Made by a program: the position numbers and the translations under genes. Positions 26,302 to 35,493 of a DNA stretch of 62,396 bases are shown one piece after another (position 1 is the first letter of the stretch; every line of letters begins with the position of its first letter). The stretch is from the NCBI RefSeq assembly GCF_016775475.1, contig NZ_JAEUXJ010000018.1, positions 1 through 62,396 on the forward strand, given 5' to 3'. Below the pieces are notes generated by a model that was not told the origin of the DNA, searched no databases, and worked only from the letters and a program-made list of their open reading frames with translations. Source of the DNA: Belnapia mucosa (GTDB taxonomy: Bacteria; Pseudomonadota; Alphaproteobacteria; Acetobacterales; Acetobacteraceae).

Positions 26302-27210
26302 TCAGGACCGGCGATTGAAGGCGAACAGCGCGGTCAGCGCCAGCCCGGCAACGGCGGCGAGGCCGGCGGCGAGGCTCGGCGCGACGCGGTTGGCAGGCCG
26401 GGTCGGCGCCGAGGGCAGGTTGTAGGCTTCCGGCTTGTCGGTCAGCAGGAAGAAGGCGTTGAGATGGCCGAGATCGCCCGTCGCCCCCGGTGCGCCCGGC
26501 GTGCCGTAGAGATAGGCGGTGGAGACGCCCTGCCCGTGCAGCTGCTCCACCCGCTTTTCCGCCCGGGCCTGGAGGTCGGGCAGCTCGCCGAACTGGATGC
26601 TGTCGGTGGGGCAGGATTTGGCGCAAGCCGGCTCCAGCCCGCCCTTCAGCCGGTCGTAGCAGAGGGTGCATTTATGCGCCTTGCCATCCAGCGTGTTCAG
26701 GTCGACCACGCCGAAGGGGCAGGCGGGCACGCAATAGCCGCAGCCATTGCAGATATCCTGCTGCACAACGACCGTATCGAATTCGGTCTTGAACAGCGCC
26801 CCGGTGGGGCAGGCTTCCAGGCAGGGCGCGTTGTGGCAATGCTTGCAGACATCGCTCAGCATCAGCCAGCCGCTCTGATAAGGCGTCTTGTTGGTGCTGC
26901 GCACGCCCGGCGCGCCGTCCTGGCCGGTATGCTTCTCGATGAAGGCGACATGCCGCCAGCTATTGGCGGACAGCGCGCCGGTATTGTCGTAGCTATGCCC
27001 GGACAGCCCGACATTGTCGGCCGGCAGGTTGTTCCATTCCTTGCAGGCCACCTCGCAGGCCTTGCAGCCGATGCAGACGGTGGTGTCGGTGAAGAAGCCG
27101 TAGGACCGGCCGGGCACGATCCGCACGCCGGCAGTCAGCTCCGACTCATCCTCGATCATCCCGCTCAGTTCGGATTCGGTATAGTCCTGCGCGCGGGCAT
27201 GCACGTCCAT
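26302..27210 (-). CDS. fdhB: Formate dehydrogenase iron-sulfur subunit
   Basis: A 302-residue ferredoxin-type subunit with four cluster motifs: CIGCKACEVACKEWNN, CKHCHNAPCLEACPTGA, CNGCGYCVPACPFG and CTLCYDRLKGGLEPACAKSC. A C-terminal span (about 275-297) anchors it to the membrane. It wires FdhA to the NrfD-type subunit. AGGAG sits 8 bases before the ATG. The gene is divergent from fdhA, which is unusual, as the three subunits normally share one strand. Confidence 0.95.
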   Translation of the reverse strand: MDVHARAQDYTESELSGMIEDESELTAGVRIVPGRSYGFFTDTTVCIGCKACEVACKEWNNLPADNVGLSGHSYDNTGALSANSWRHVAFIEKHTGQDGAPGVRSTNKTPYQSGWLMLSDVCKHCHNAPCLEACPTGALFKTEFDTVVVQQDICNGCGYCVPACPFGVVDLNTLDGKAHKCTLCYDRLKGGLEPACAKSCPTDSIQFGELPDLQARAEKRVEQLHGQGVSTAYLYGTPGAPGATGDLGHLNAFFLLTDKPEAYNLPSAPTRPANRVAPSLAAGLAAVAGLALTALFAFNRRS

Positions 27211-27221
27211 GCGGCTGGCTC

Positions 27222-27434
27222 CTAGGCTGTCGTTTCGACCGAATGGGCCACCAGCCCGATGAGGTTCCGCGGCTCGGTGTAGCGAACGCGGATTCTGGCC
27301 TGCCGGCGCTGCAGGGCTTCCAGCTGATCCGGCTCGCCCAGCGTGTCATGGCCGAGGATGAAGAGATGGGAGACGCCCGCATCGTCGGTGAGCTGGAAGC
27401 GGCTCTCCTGCAGGATGGTGACGATCCCCTCCAT
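27222..27434 (-). CDS. Small protein upstream of fdhB
   Basis: A 70-residue soluble protein (EGIVTILQESRFQL, HLFILGHDTLGEP, VRYTEPRNLIGLVAHSV) with no domain I recognise. The beta-strand pattern suggests a small barrel. The ATG at 27434 was chosen because GAGG lies 9 bases upstream; an ATG at 27443 is too close to that site. It is the first gene of the leftward fdhBC unit, so a role in formate dehydrogenase assembly or regulation is possible. Confidence 0.7.
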   Translation of the reverse strand: MEGIVTILQESRFQLTDDAGVSHLFILGHDTLGEPDQLEALQRRQARIRVRYTEPRNLIGLVAHSVETTA

Positions 27435-27602
27435 GGTCCGCATCCTCGGCGCTCCGCGCAGGCTCGCCGGTCCATACGCATCGCGGCGGCCCCGCGCTCC
27501 GCCGTCGCGTCAGGCTCTCCGTTTGTTGAGCCAGGCCGGCCGCCACTCGCCAGCCGCCCGGCGCTTAAGGCCGCTGAGCATGGGGTGGGGAGGCTGGCCA
27601 TT

Positions 27603-30600
27603 ATGGCAAAGCTTCGGCGTGGCATGGCGGGGCGTGGGGCCCGGTTCCTGAAGGACTGGTCCCTGCCGCGGCAGCTGGCGGGCGAGAGCCCGATGTCCAC
27701 GGCCGCCCGCAGCACCACCTCCGAAAACCTGCGCCCGCGGCTGGAACAGGCCGACCGGGTCGGCACCAGCATCTGTCCCTTCTGCGCCGTCGGCTGTTCG
27801 CAGCTTGTCTATGCGAAGAACGGCAAGCCGATCCATATCGAGGGCGATCCGCGCAGCCCGGTGAACCAGGGCACGCTCTGCCCGAAAGGCGCCGGCACGC
27901 TCGGCGTGCTGCTCAGTCCGCAGCGCATCAACAAGGTCCTCTACCGCGCGCCCCATGCGACGGAGTGGGAGGAGCGACCGCTCGACTGGGCGATGGAGCG
28001 CGTGGCGCAGCTGACCAAGCAGGCGCGGGACGAGACCTTCGTCGAGCGGCTGCCGGATGGGAAGGTGGTGAACCACACCATCGGCATCGGCTCGCTCGGC
28101 GGCGCGACGCTCGACAATGAAGAGAATTACCTGATCAAGAAGCTCTTCAACGGTGGCCTCGGCATGGTCACCATAGAAAACCAGGCCAGAATCTGACACT
28201 CCTCCTCGGTGCCCAGTCTGGGTACCTCCTTCGGACGCGGCGCCGCCACCATGGCCCTGTGGGACCTGGCCAATTCGGATTGGGTCATCACCATGGGCTC
28301 CAACATGGCGGAGAACCATCCGATCGCCTTCCGCTTCCTGGTGGAGGCGAAGCGGCGCGGTGCGACGCTCGTGCATGTGGATCCGCGCTATACCCGGACG
28401 GGTGCCAATTGCGACATCCATGCGCCGATCCGCTCCGGCTCGGACATCGCCTTCCTCGGCGGGATGATCCATTACATCCTGGAAGGGGACCACTGGTTCC
28501 GCGACTTCGCCCTGGCCTATACGAACATCGCCCATATCATCGAGGATGCCTATGCCGACCCGGAGCAAGGGGACGGCGTCTTCTCAGGCTTCGACCCCCA
28601 GCAGGGCGACTATAGCGAGGAGAGCTGGCAGTACAAGGGCAAGATCGTCCCTTCCCCCATCGCCGAGCACCGCGTCCAGGGCGAGCAGAAGGGCGCGCAA
28701 TCGGAGAGCATGGCCGAGGGGCCGCCGCCGCAGGACCCAACGCTGCAACACCCGAATTGCGTCTACCAGATCATGCGCCGTCACTATGCCCGCTACACGC
28801 CGGAGATGGTGGAGCAGGTCACCGGCTGCCCGCGGGAGACCTTCCTCTCGATCTGCGAGCTGGTGGCGCAGAATTCCGGCCGCGACCGCACCGGCGCCTT
28901 CGCCTATGCCGTGGGCTGGACGCACCATACCTATGGCGTGCAGATCATCCGGGCGGCGACCATAGTGCAGAGCCTGCTCGGCAATGTCGGGCGGCCGGGC
29001 GGCGGCATCATGGCGCTGCGCGGCCATACCAGCATCCAGGGCAGCACGGATATCCCGACGCTCTACAACATGCTGCCGACCTACCTGCCGCAGCCCAACG
29101 CCTTCCACGACCATGCGACGCTCGATCGCTACATCGCCTCCGAGACACCAGCGACCGGCTGGTGGCATAATTTCCCGAAATACATCGTCAGCCTGCTGAA
29201 GGCCTGGTACGGTGAGAATGCGACCGCCGCCAATGAATGGGGCTACCAGCACATCCCCAAGCTGACGGGCGACGTCTCCCAGCTGCCGATGACGCTGGCC
29301 ATGTCGAATGGCGTGGTGAAGGGCCAGTTCTTCATCGGCCAGAACCCGGTCGTCGGCGCGGTCAACACGGCGCTGGTCGAGAAGGGCCTCGCCCGCCTCG
29401 AATGGATGGTGGTGCGCGACATCGCCATGACCGAGACCGCCAATTTCTGGCAGAAGGGCAACCGCATCCAGCGCGGCGAGGCGCGGCCGGAGGAGATCGG
29501 CACCGAAGTCTTTTTCTTCCCCGCGGCACTCGCCGCCGAGAAGGGCGGCACCGTCACCAATACCAGCCGCCTCGTGCAGTGGCATGATGCGGTCTGCGAG
29601 CCGCCGGGCAGCAGCCGCTCCGACCTCTGGTTCATCTACCATCTCGGCCGGCGGCTGAAGCAGCTCTATGCCGGCAGCACAGCGCCGCGCGACCGCGCCA
29701 TCCAGGCCCTCACCTGGGACTATCCCATGATGGGCGACAAGCAGGAACCGGATGCGGAGGCGGTGCTGCAGGAGATCAATGGCTATACCGTCGCCGACCG
29801 CAAGCTGGTGCCGAATTATCAGGCGCTGAAGGATGACGGCTCCACCGCCTGCGGCGGCTGGATGTATTCCGGCGTCTTCCCGAAGGAGGGCCAGAACCAG
29901 GCCCGTTCCCGCCGGCCGGACAAGCCGGGCGGTCCGGGCAGCCATCTCGGCTGGGCCTTCGCCTGGCCCAGCAACCGCCGCACCCTCTACAACCGCGCCT
30001 CCGCCGATCCCGAGGGGCGGCCCTGGTCCGAGCGGAAGAAGATGATCTGGTGGGATGAGGGACAGGGGAAGTGGACCGGCCTCGACGTGCCGGATTTCGA
30101 GCCGGAGAAGCGCCCCGACTACCGCCCGGACTGGAGCAAGAACCCGCATGGCATGGAGGCGCTCGGCGGTGCCGACCCCTTCATCATGGAGCCCGACGGG
30201 CAGAGCATGCTCTTCGTCCCGAGCGGGCTGAAGGACGGGCCGCTGCCGACCTATTACGAGCCGCTCGAGAGCCCGGTGCGGAACCCCTTCTACCGCCAGC
30301 AGGCGAACCCCACGGCGAAGATCTGGGAACAGCCGGGCAATGAGCTGCACGGCATCGGCGACCCGCGCTTCCCCTATGTGCTGACCACCTTCCGCCTGAC
30401 CGAGCTGCATTGCGGCGGGGTGATGAGCCGCATCGCGCCCCACACCGCCGAGCTGCAGCCCGAGGCCTTCGTCGAGCTCCCGCCCGAGCTGGCACGGGAG
30501 CTGGGCATCGAGCATCTCGGCTGGACCACGCTCTCGACCCTGCGGGGCGAGGTGGAGATGCGCGCCATGGTGACGGAGCGGCTGACGCCCTTCGAGATCA

Positions 30601-30794
30601 ATGGCCGCCGCGTCTACCAGATCGGCGTGCCTTGGGTATATGGCTGGGAGGGCTATGCGCGCGGCGACGTGGCCAATGTGCTGCTGGCGATCACGGGCGA
30701 TGCCAATACCAGCATCCACACCACCAAGGCGCTGACCTGCAACCTGCGCGCGGGCCGCCGCGCCGGCACGAGGTCCGGCCCCGATGCCGGTTAG
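27603..30794 (+). CDS. fdhA: Selenocysteine-containing formate dehydrogenase large subunit
   Basis: A molybdopterin oxidoreductase of 1063 residues if the in-frame TGA at 28194-28196 is read as selenocysteine (residue 198). Both halves are in one frame. The context QARI-U-HSSSVPSLG is the classical active site of Sec formate dehydrogenases, with the catalytic His right after Sec. The N-terminal [4Fe-4S] ligands lie in CPFCAVGCSQLVY and TLCPKGA; the bis-MGD folds follow. It oxidises formate to CO2. The start ATG at 27603 has GGGGAGG about 10 bases before it. There is no clear twin-arginine motif, so the enzyme may face the cytoplasm. A Sec-insertion hairpin follows the UGA, and selA, selB, tRNA-Sec and selD are in the same window. 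Confidence 0.96.
28208..28226 (+). promoter_or_regulatory. SECIS element of fdhA
   Basis: GGTGCCCA (28208-28215) pairs with TGGGTACC (28219-28226), 8 bp with one G-T pair, leaving an apical GTC. It starts 11 bases after the UGA. The tip sequence CAGUCUG resembles the GCAGGUCUGC tip of the E. coli fdhF element that SelB binds. Confidence 0.85.
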
Positions 30795-31083
30795 CGCGCG
30801 GGCGGAGGGCGAGGCGGCGCTCGCCGCCCTCGACCGGGCCCTGGCGCAGAAGCCGAAGCGCGACGGCCATGCCTTCGCCGAGATGACCGAGCATCTCTGC
30901 ACCATGCGCGACCTGTTGATCGGCCATGGGCGCGAGAGGGGCGGGCCGCCGCCGCTGCTCGAGCGTTTGAATTCCGTCATCAGCACGGCGCTCGCCGGGC
31001 ATTTCCCGCTCGGCAGCACGCCATGGTCGGAGGTGGAGCATGCCCGCGGCGTGCTCCAGCGACTGATCGAGGAGGCGGATTAG
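30784..31083 (+). CDS. Small protein between fdhA and fdhD
   Basis: A 99-residue, probably all-helical soluble protein (RAEGEAALAALDRALAQKPK, FAEMTEHLCTMRDLLIGHG, EVEHARGVLQRLIEEAD). It overlaps the fdhA end by 11 bases and precedes fdhD by 3, so it is surely part of that operon. I do not recognise a family. A small assembly or chaperone protein is a guess from position. Confidence 0.75.
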   Translation: MPVSARAEGEAALAALDRALAQKPKRDGHAFAEMTEHLCTMRDLLIGHGRERGGPPPLLERLNSVISTALAGHFPLGSTPWSEVEHARGVLQRLIEEAD

Positions 31084-31086
31084 CCC

Positions 31087-31896
31087 ATGGGCCTCACGGT
31101 GGAGGAGGCGGTGCAGGCCGGCGGCATCCGCTGCTGGCGTGCCGATGGCTGGCGCCCCGGCAGCCGCATGGTCCCGGCGGAGACGGCCATCTCCTTCAGC
31201 TACAACCGGCTGGGCCATGCGGTGATGATGGCGACCCCGGCCGATCTGGAGGATTTCGCCACCGGCTTCAGCCTCGCCGAGGGCATCGTCGAGACCGCCG
31301 CCGAGATCGAGGAGCTGGAGGTCATCCACACCCCCCTCGGCATCGAGCTGCGGATGTGGATCGCACCCGGCCGGCTGGGCGCGCTGGAGATGCGCCGCCG
31401 GCGCCTCGCCGGGCCGACCGGCTGCGGCCTCTGCGGCCTCGAAAGCCTGGCCGAGGCGGTGCGCAGCCTGCCGGCGGTGCCGCAGGGCCGTCGCCTGGCG
31501 CCGGCCGATATCGCCGCCGCCATGGCCAGCCTCGCCCCGGCGCAGCGGCTGCATGGCGCGACGCGGGCGATGCATGCCGCCGGCTTCTGGCAGCCCGGCC
31601 GCGGATTGCTGGCGCTGCGTGAGGATGTCGGGCGGCACAATGCGCTCGACAAGCTGGCCGGCGCCATGGCGCGGGATGGGCTGGATGCCGCCGCCGGGGT
31701 GGTGGCGATGACCAGCCGCGTCAGCGTCGAACTGGTGCAGAAGGCGGCGCGCATGGGCGCGACCGTGCTGGCCGCCGTCTCGGCCCCCACCGCCCTCGCC
31801 CTGCAGTCGGCCGAGGCGGCCGGGCTGACGCTGATCGGCGTTGCCCGCGACGATGGCTTCGAGGTTTTCACCCAGCCACAGCGCCTGGAAGGCTGA
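31087..31896 (+). CDS. fdhD: Formate dehydrogenase sulfur carrier FdhD
   Basis: A 269-residue protein. FdhD proteins carry sulfur from IscS to the molybdenum cofactor of formate dehydrogenase. The essential cysteine pair is in GCGLCGLES; other landmarks are EDFATGFSLAEGIV, MHAAGFW, REDVGRHNALDKL and TSRVSVELVQKAARMG. It is the last gene of the fdhA run; a 112-base gap follows before the complex III operon. Confidence 0.96.
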   Translation: MGLTVEEAVQAGGIRCWRADGWRPGSRMVPAETAISFSYNRLGHAVMMATPADLEDFATGFSLAEGIVETAAEIEELEVIHTPLGIELRMWIAPGRLGALEMRRRRLAGPTGCGLCGLESLAEAVRSLPAVPQGRRLAPADIAAAMASLAPAQRLHGATRAMHAAGFWQPGRGLLALREDVGRHNALDKLAGAMARDGLDAAAGVVAMTSRVSVELVQKAARMGATVLAAVSAPTALALQSAEAAGLTLIGVARDDGFEVFTQPQRLEG

Positions 31897-32008
31897 CGCC
31901 TTACCCCGATTTCAGGCGAACCCCTGCCCGGGGCGCCACGTTGGCGGCCACGGCGACCGTCTCCTGAACGGAACGCTCCGTTGGGCTCGGGGGCAGGGCG
32001 GATGAGCG

Positions 32009-32710
32009 GTGAGCGATGAACCGGTGGCCATCCCGCCACCGCGTGACGATGCGGATGCGCAGCTCTTCCCGCGCTGGGCGACGCTCGTCGCCCGCATCGC
32101 CCTCGTCTCCCTGGTCCTGCTGCCGCTCGCCGGCCTGGGGCTGCTGATGGCGCTGCCCTATACCCCCCATGTCACCGGCCAGGGCTTCACGCCGGCCCAG
32201 CCCGTGCCCTTCAACCATGAGCACCATGTCGGCGAGCTCGGCATCGAATGCCGCTACTGCCATACCTCGGTCGAGCAGTCCCGCTTCGCCGGCCTGCCGC
32301 CCACCCATACCTGCATGAGCTGCCATTCCCAGCTCTGGACCAATGCATCGGTGCTGGAGCCGGTGCGGCGCAGCCTGGCGGAGCGCAAGCCGATCCCCTG
32401 GACGCGGGTGAATGCGCTGCCCGACTACGTCTTCTTCGACCACAGCATCCATGTGGCGAAGGGCGTCGGCTGCACCACCTGCCATGGCAATGTGGACAGC
32501 ATGCCGCTGATGCGCCAGGCGGCGCCGCTGACCATGGGCTGGTGCCTCGACTGCCATCGCGACCCGACACCGCATCTGCGCCCCGCGGCCGAGGTCTTCG
32601 CCGGCCACTGGACCCCACCGGAGGACCAGGAGAAGCGGGGCGCCGCGCTGATGCGGCATTACGGCATCCGGACCGAGCATCTCAGCGACTGCTCGGTCTG
32701 CCACCGATGA
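32009..32710 (+). CDS. actA: Alternative complex III pentahaem cytochrome ActA
   Basis: A 233-residue cytochrome with one N-terminal span (about 28-50) and five haem c motifs: CRYCH, CMSCH, CTTCH, CLDCH and CSVCH. This matches ActA of alternative complex III, the periplasmic electron carrier of a quinol oxidising complex unrelated to bc1. The GTG at 32009 is the only sensible start. It opens a run of overlapping genes. Confidence 0.93.
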   Translation: MSDEPVAIPPPRDDADAQLFPRWATLVARIALVSLVLLPLAGLGLLMALPYTPHVTGQGFTPAQPVPFNHEHHVGELGIECRYCHTSVEQSRFAGLPPTHTCMSCHSQLWTNASVLEPVRRSLAERKPIPWTRVNALPDYVFFDHSIHVAKGVGCTTCHGNVDSMPLMRQAAPLTMGWCLDCHRDPTPHLRPAAEVFAGHWTPPEDQEKRGAALMRHYGIRTEHLSDCSVCHR

Positions 32711-35493
32711 GCGGCGCGGCGCTCTCCCGCCGCCAGGCGGCGCTCGGCCTGATCGCCGCGGCGCTTTCCGGCACGCTCACCGCCTGCTCCGAGCCGGAGG
32801 AGCAGATCCTTCCCTATGTCGACCAGCCGGAAAACCTCATTCCCGGCATGCCGATGCGCTTCGCCACCGCTCTGCCGCTGAACGGCTATGGGCGCGGCGT
32901 GGTCTGCACCGCCTTCGAGGGCCGGCCGGTCAAGATCGAGGGCAATCCGGCGCATCCCGCCAGCCTCGGCGCCACCGATCCCTTCGCCGAAGCGGAGCTG
33001 ATGCAGCTCTATGACCCCGACCGGTCGCGCACGCCGCGCAATGGGGAGCGTGTGGCGACCTGGGAAAGCTGCCTCGCCGCCCTGCTGCCGCGGCTGGAGG
33101 CGCTGCGGGCCGGCGGCGGCGAAGGGCTGCGGCTGCTGACCGGCCCCCTCACCTCGCCGACCCTGCTGCGGCTGATCGCGGCGGCGCGGGACCGCTTCCC
33201 CCGCATGGTCTGGCATGCCCATGTCCCCATCGGCGAGGAGAATGCGCGGGCCGGCGCGACACTCGCCTTTGGCCGCCCGCTCGACCTGCTGCCGCGGCTG
33301 GACCGGGCGGAGGTGGTGCTCTGCCTCGATGCCGATCCGCTCGGCCCGGGTCCCGACCAGATCCGCAATGGCCGGGGCTTCGCGGCGCAACGCCAGGCGC
33401 GGGCCGGCGGGACGCGCTTCGGTCGGCTCTACGCGATGGAACCGGCGATCAGCCTGACCGGCGCCAATGCCGACCATCACCTGCTGGTAGGACCGGAAGA
33501 ATTCCACGACCTCGCCGCCTGGCTCGCGGCCGAGCTCGGCCTGCCGGTGCCGCGGCCCGAGCTGCCGGAGGAGCGGGCCCGCTTCCTCCGCGCCGCCGCG
33601 GCGGATCTCGGCGCGCATCGCGGCGCCGCGCTGGTCCTGGCCGGAGAGGCGCTGGCGCCGGAGCTGCACGCGCTGGTGCATGCGGTGAATGCGCGGCTTG
33701 CCGCGTCGGTCGAGGCCATCGAGCCGGTGCGGCCGGAGGCTGCCTCGCTCGCCGATCTCGTCGCCGCGATGCGGGACGGGGCCTGCAACACGCTGCTGAT
33801 CCTCGGCGCGAATCCCGTCTATGACGGGCCGGCCGATCTCGGCTTCGCCGAGGCGCTGAAGGGGGTGCCCCTGGCCCTGCATCACGGGATGCAGGTGGAT
33901 GAGACGGCGGAGCTCTGCGCCTGGCACCTTCCGGCGCCGCATGCGCTGGAGGATTGGGGGGATCTGCGGGCGCGGGACGGCACGGCGGCGGTGGTGCAGC
34001 CGCTGATCCGCCCGCTCTATGCCACCCGCCCGGTCGCGACGCTGTTGGGCCTGCTGCTCGGCCGGCTCGATCTCGGCGCGCATGAAGCGGTGCGCGAGAC
34101 CTGGCGCGGCGACCGCACGCCGGAGGCGTTCGAGCCCTGGTGGCGCCGGGCCCTGCATGACGGGCTGATCGCCGACAGCGCCGCCCCGCGCCTCCCCCTG
34201 CCGGAGCCACGCCTGCCGGCACTGCCGCCTGCCCCGCCCCCGCCGGCCGGGCTGACCCTGGTGCTGCGGCCCGATGCCTCGGCCTGGGATGGCGGCTTCG
34301 CCAACAACGCCTGGCTGCAGGAATGCCCGCGGCCGCTGACCCGGCAGGTCTGGGGCAATGCCGCGCTGGTGGCGCCCGAGGACGCGGCGCGCCATGGCAT
34401 GGTAGCAGGTGATCTGGTGCGGCTCGATCTCGGCGGGGCGAGCCTGGAGGTCGCGCTGCTGCCGCAGGCCGGCATCGCCCCGGGGGTCGTTGCCCTGACG
34501 CTCGGCTATGGCCGGCGGCGGGCCGGCGCCATCGGCACCGGGATCGGCGCCGATGCCTATCGGCTGCGGCCGAGGGCTGCGCCCTGGACCGCGACGGGCC
34601 TCCGCCTCTCCCCGACCGGCCGCCGCGCTCCACCGGTGCTGGCGCAGGAACAGCAGCGGCTGGAGGGCGAGGCGCGGGAGTTGCTGCCGATCGTCCCTCT
34701 CGGTGAGGCGCTGCGGCCCGCCGCCGAGGAGACGCCGCCGAGCTTCTACCCGGAGCCGCGCCGCGACAGCCCGGCCTGGGCCATGGCCATCGACACCACG
34801 CTCTGCATCGGCTGCAACGCCTGCGTCGTAGCCTGCCAGGCGGAGAACAACGTCCCCGTGGTCGGGCCGGAGGAGATGGCACGCGGCCGCGACATGCACT
34901 GGCTGCGGATCGACACCTATGAGCAGGATGCGGGAATCGGCTTCCAGCCCGTGCCCTGCATGCATTGCGAGGAAGCGCCTTGCGAGCCGGTCTGCCCCGT
35001 CGCTGCCTCGGTCCATGACCATGAGGGGCTGAACGTCCAGGTCTATAACCGCTGCATCGGCACGCGCTTCTGCCAGGCGAACTGCCCCTACAAGGTGCGG
35101 CGCTTCAATTGGTACGGCTATGCCGACGGGCAGGAATACCGGAACCAGGGCGAGCCGGTGGTCGCGGCGCGCCACAACCCTGAAGTCACGGTGCGCGCCC
35201 GCGGCGTGATGGAGAAATGCACCTACTGCGTGCAGCGCATCAGCACCGCCCGCCGCGCTGCCGAGAAGGAAGGCCGCGCCATTGCCGATGGCGAGGTGGT
35301 CACCGCCTGCCAGGCCGCCTGCCCGACGCATGCCATCACCTTCGGCGACCTGGCCCGGCCGGATTCCGCGCCATCGCGCCTCCGGCGGGAGCCGCAGCAC
35401 TATGCCCTGCTCGGCCATCTCGGCACCCGGCCGCGCACCACCTACCTCAAACGCGTCCGCAACCCGAATCCGGCGCTGGAGGAGGGCACATGA
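32707..35493 (+). CDS. actB: Alternative complex III FeS subunit ActB
   Basis: A 928-residue fusion: a molybdopterin-oxidoreductase-like half without the cofactor, then a ferredoxin half. Cluster motifs are CIGCNACVVACQAENN, CMHCEEAPCEPVCP, CIGTRFCQANCPY and CTYCV/CQAACP. The N-terminus has a twin-arginine-like LSRRQAALG and a lipobox-like LTAC, so it may be exported folded and lipid-anchored. The start overlaps the actA stop (ATGA). Confidence 0.94.
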   Translation: MSGAALSRRQAALGLIAAALSGTLTACSEPEEQILPYVDQPENLIPGMPMRFATALPLNGYGRGVVCTAFEGRPVKIEGNPAHPASLGATDPFAEAELMQLYDPDRSRTPRNGERVATWESCLAALLPRLEALRAGGGEGLRLLTGPLTSPTLLRLIAAARDRFPRMVWHAHVPIGEENARAGATLAFGRPLDLLPRLDRAEVVLCLDADPLGPGPDQIRNGRGFAAQRQARAGGTRFGRLYAMEPAISLTGANADHHLLVGPEEFHDLAAWLAAELGLPVPRPELPEERARFLRAAAADLGAHRGAALVLAGEALAPELHALVHAVNARLAASVEAIEPVRPEAASLADLVAAMRDGACNTLLILGANPVYDGPADLGFAEALKGVPLALHHGMQVDETAELCAWHLPAPHALEDWGDLRARDGTAAVVQPLIRPLYATRPVATLLGLLLGRLDLGAHEAVRETWRGDRTPEAFEPWWRRALHDGLIADSAAPRLPLPEPRLPALPPAPPPPAGLTLVLRPDASAWDGGFANNAWLQECPRPLTRQVWGNAALVAPEDAARHGMVAGDLVRLDLGGASLEVALLPQAGIAPGVVALTLGYGRRRAGAIGTGIGADAYRLRPRAAPWTATGLRLSPTGRRAPPVLAQEQQRLEGEARELLPIVPLGEALRPAAEETPPSFYPEPRRDSPAWAMAIDTTLCIGCNACVVACQAENNVPVVGPEEMARGRDMHWLRIDTYEQDAGIGFQPVPCMHCEEAPCEPVCPVAASVHDHEGLNVQVYNRCIGTRFCQANCPYKVRRFNWYGYADGQEYRNQGEPVVAARHNPEVTVRARGVMEKCTYCVQRISTARRAAEKEGRAIADGEVVTACQAACPTHAITFGDLARPDSAPSRLRREPQHYALLGHLGTRPRTTYLKRVRNPNPALEEGT

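Noticed and set aside
28194..28196. UGA as a nonsense mutation in fdhA
   Set aside because: The site is the known Sec position, a SECIS-like hairpin follows and all sel genes are present.
32659..35418. Leftward open frame of 919 codons
   Set aside because: It lies wholly antisense to actB, which has clear cluster motifs and start/stop overlaps.
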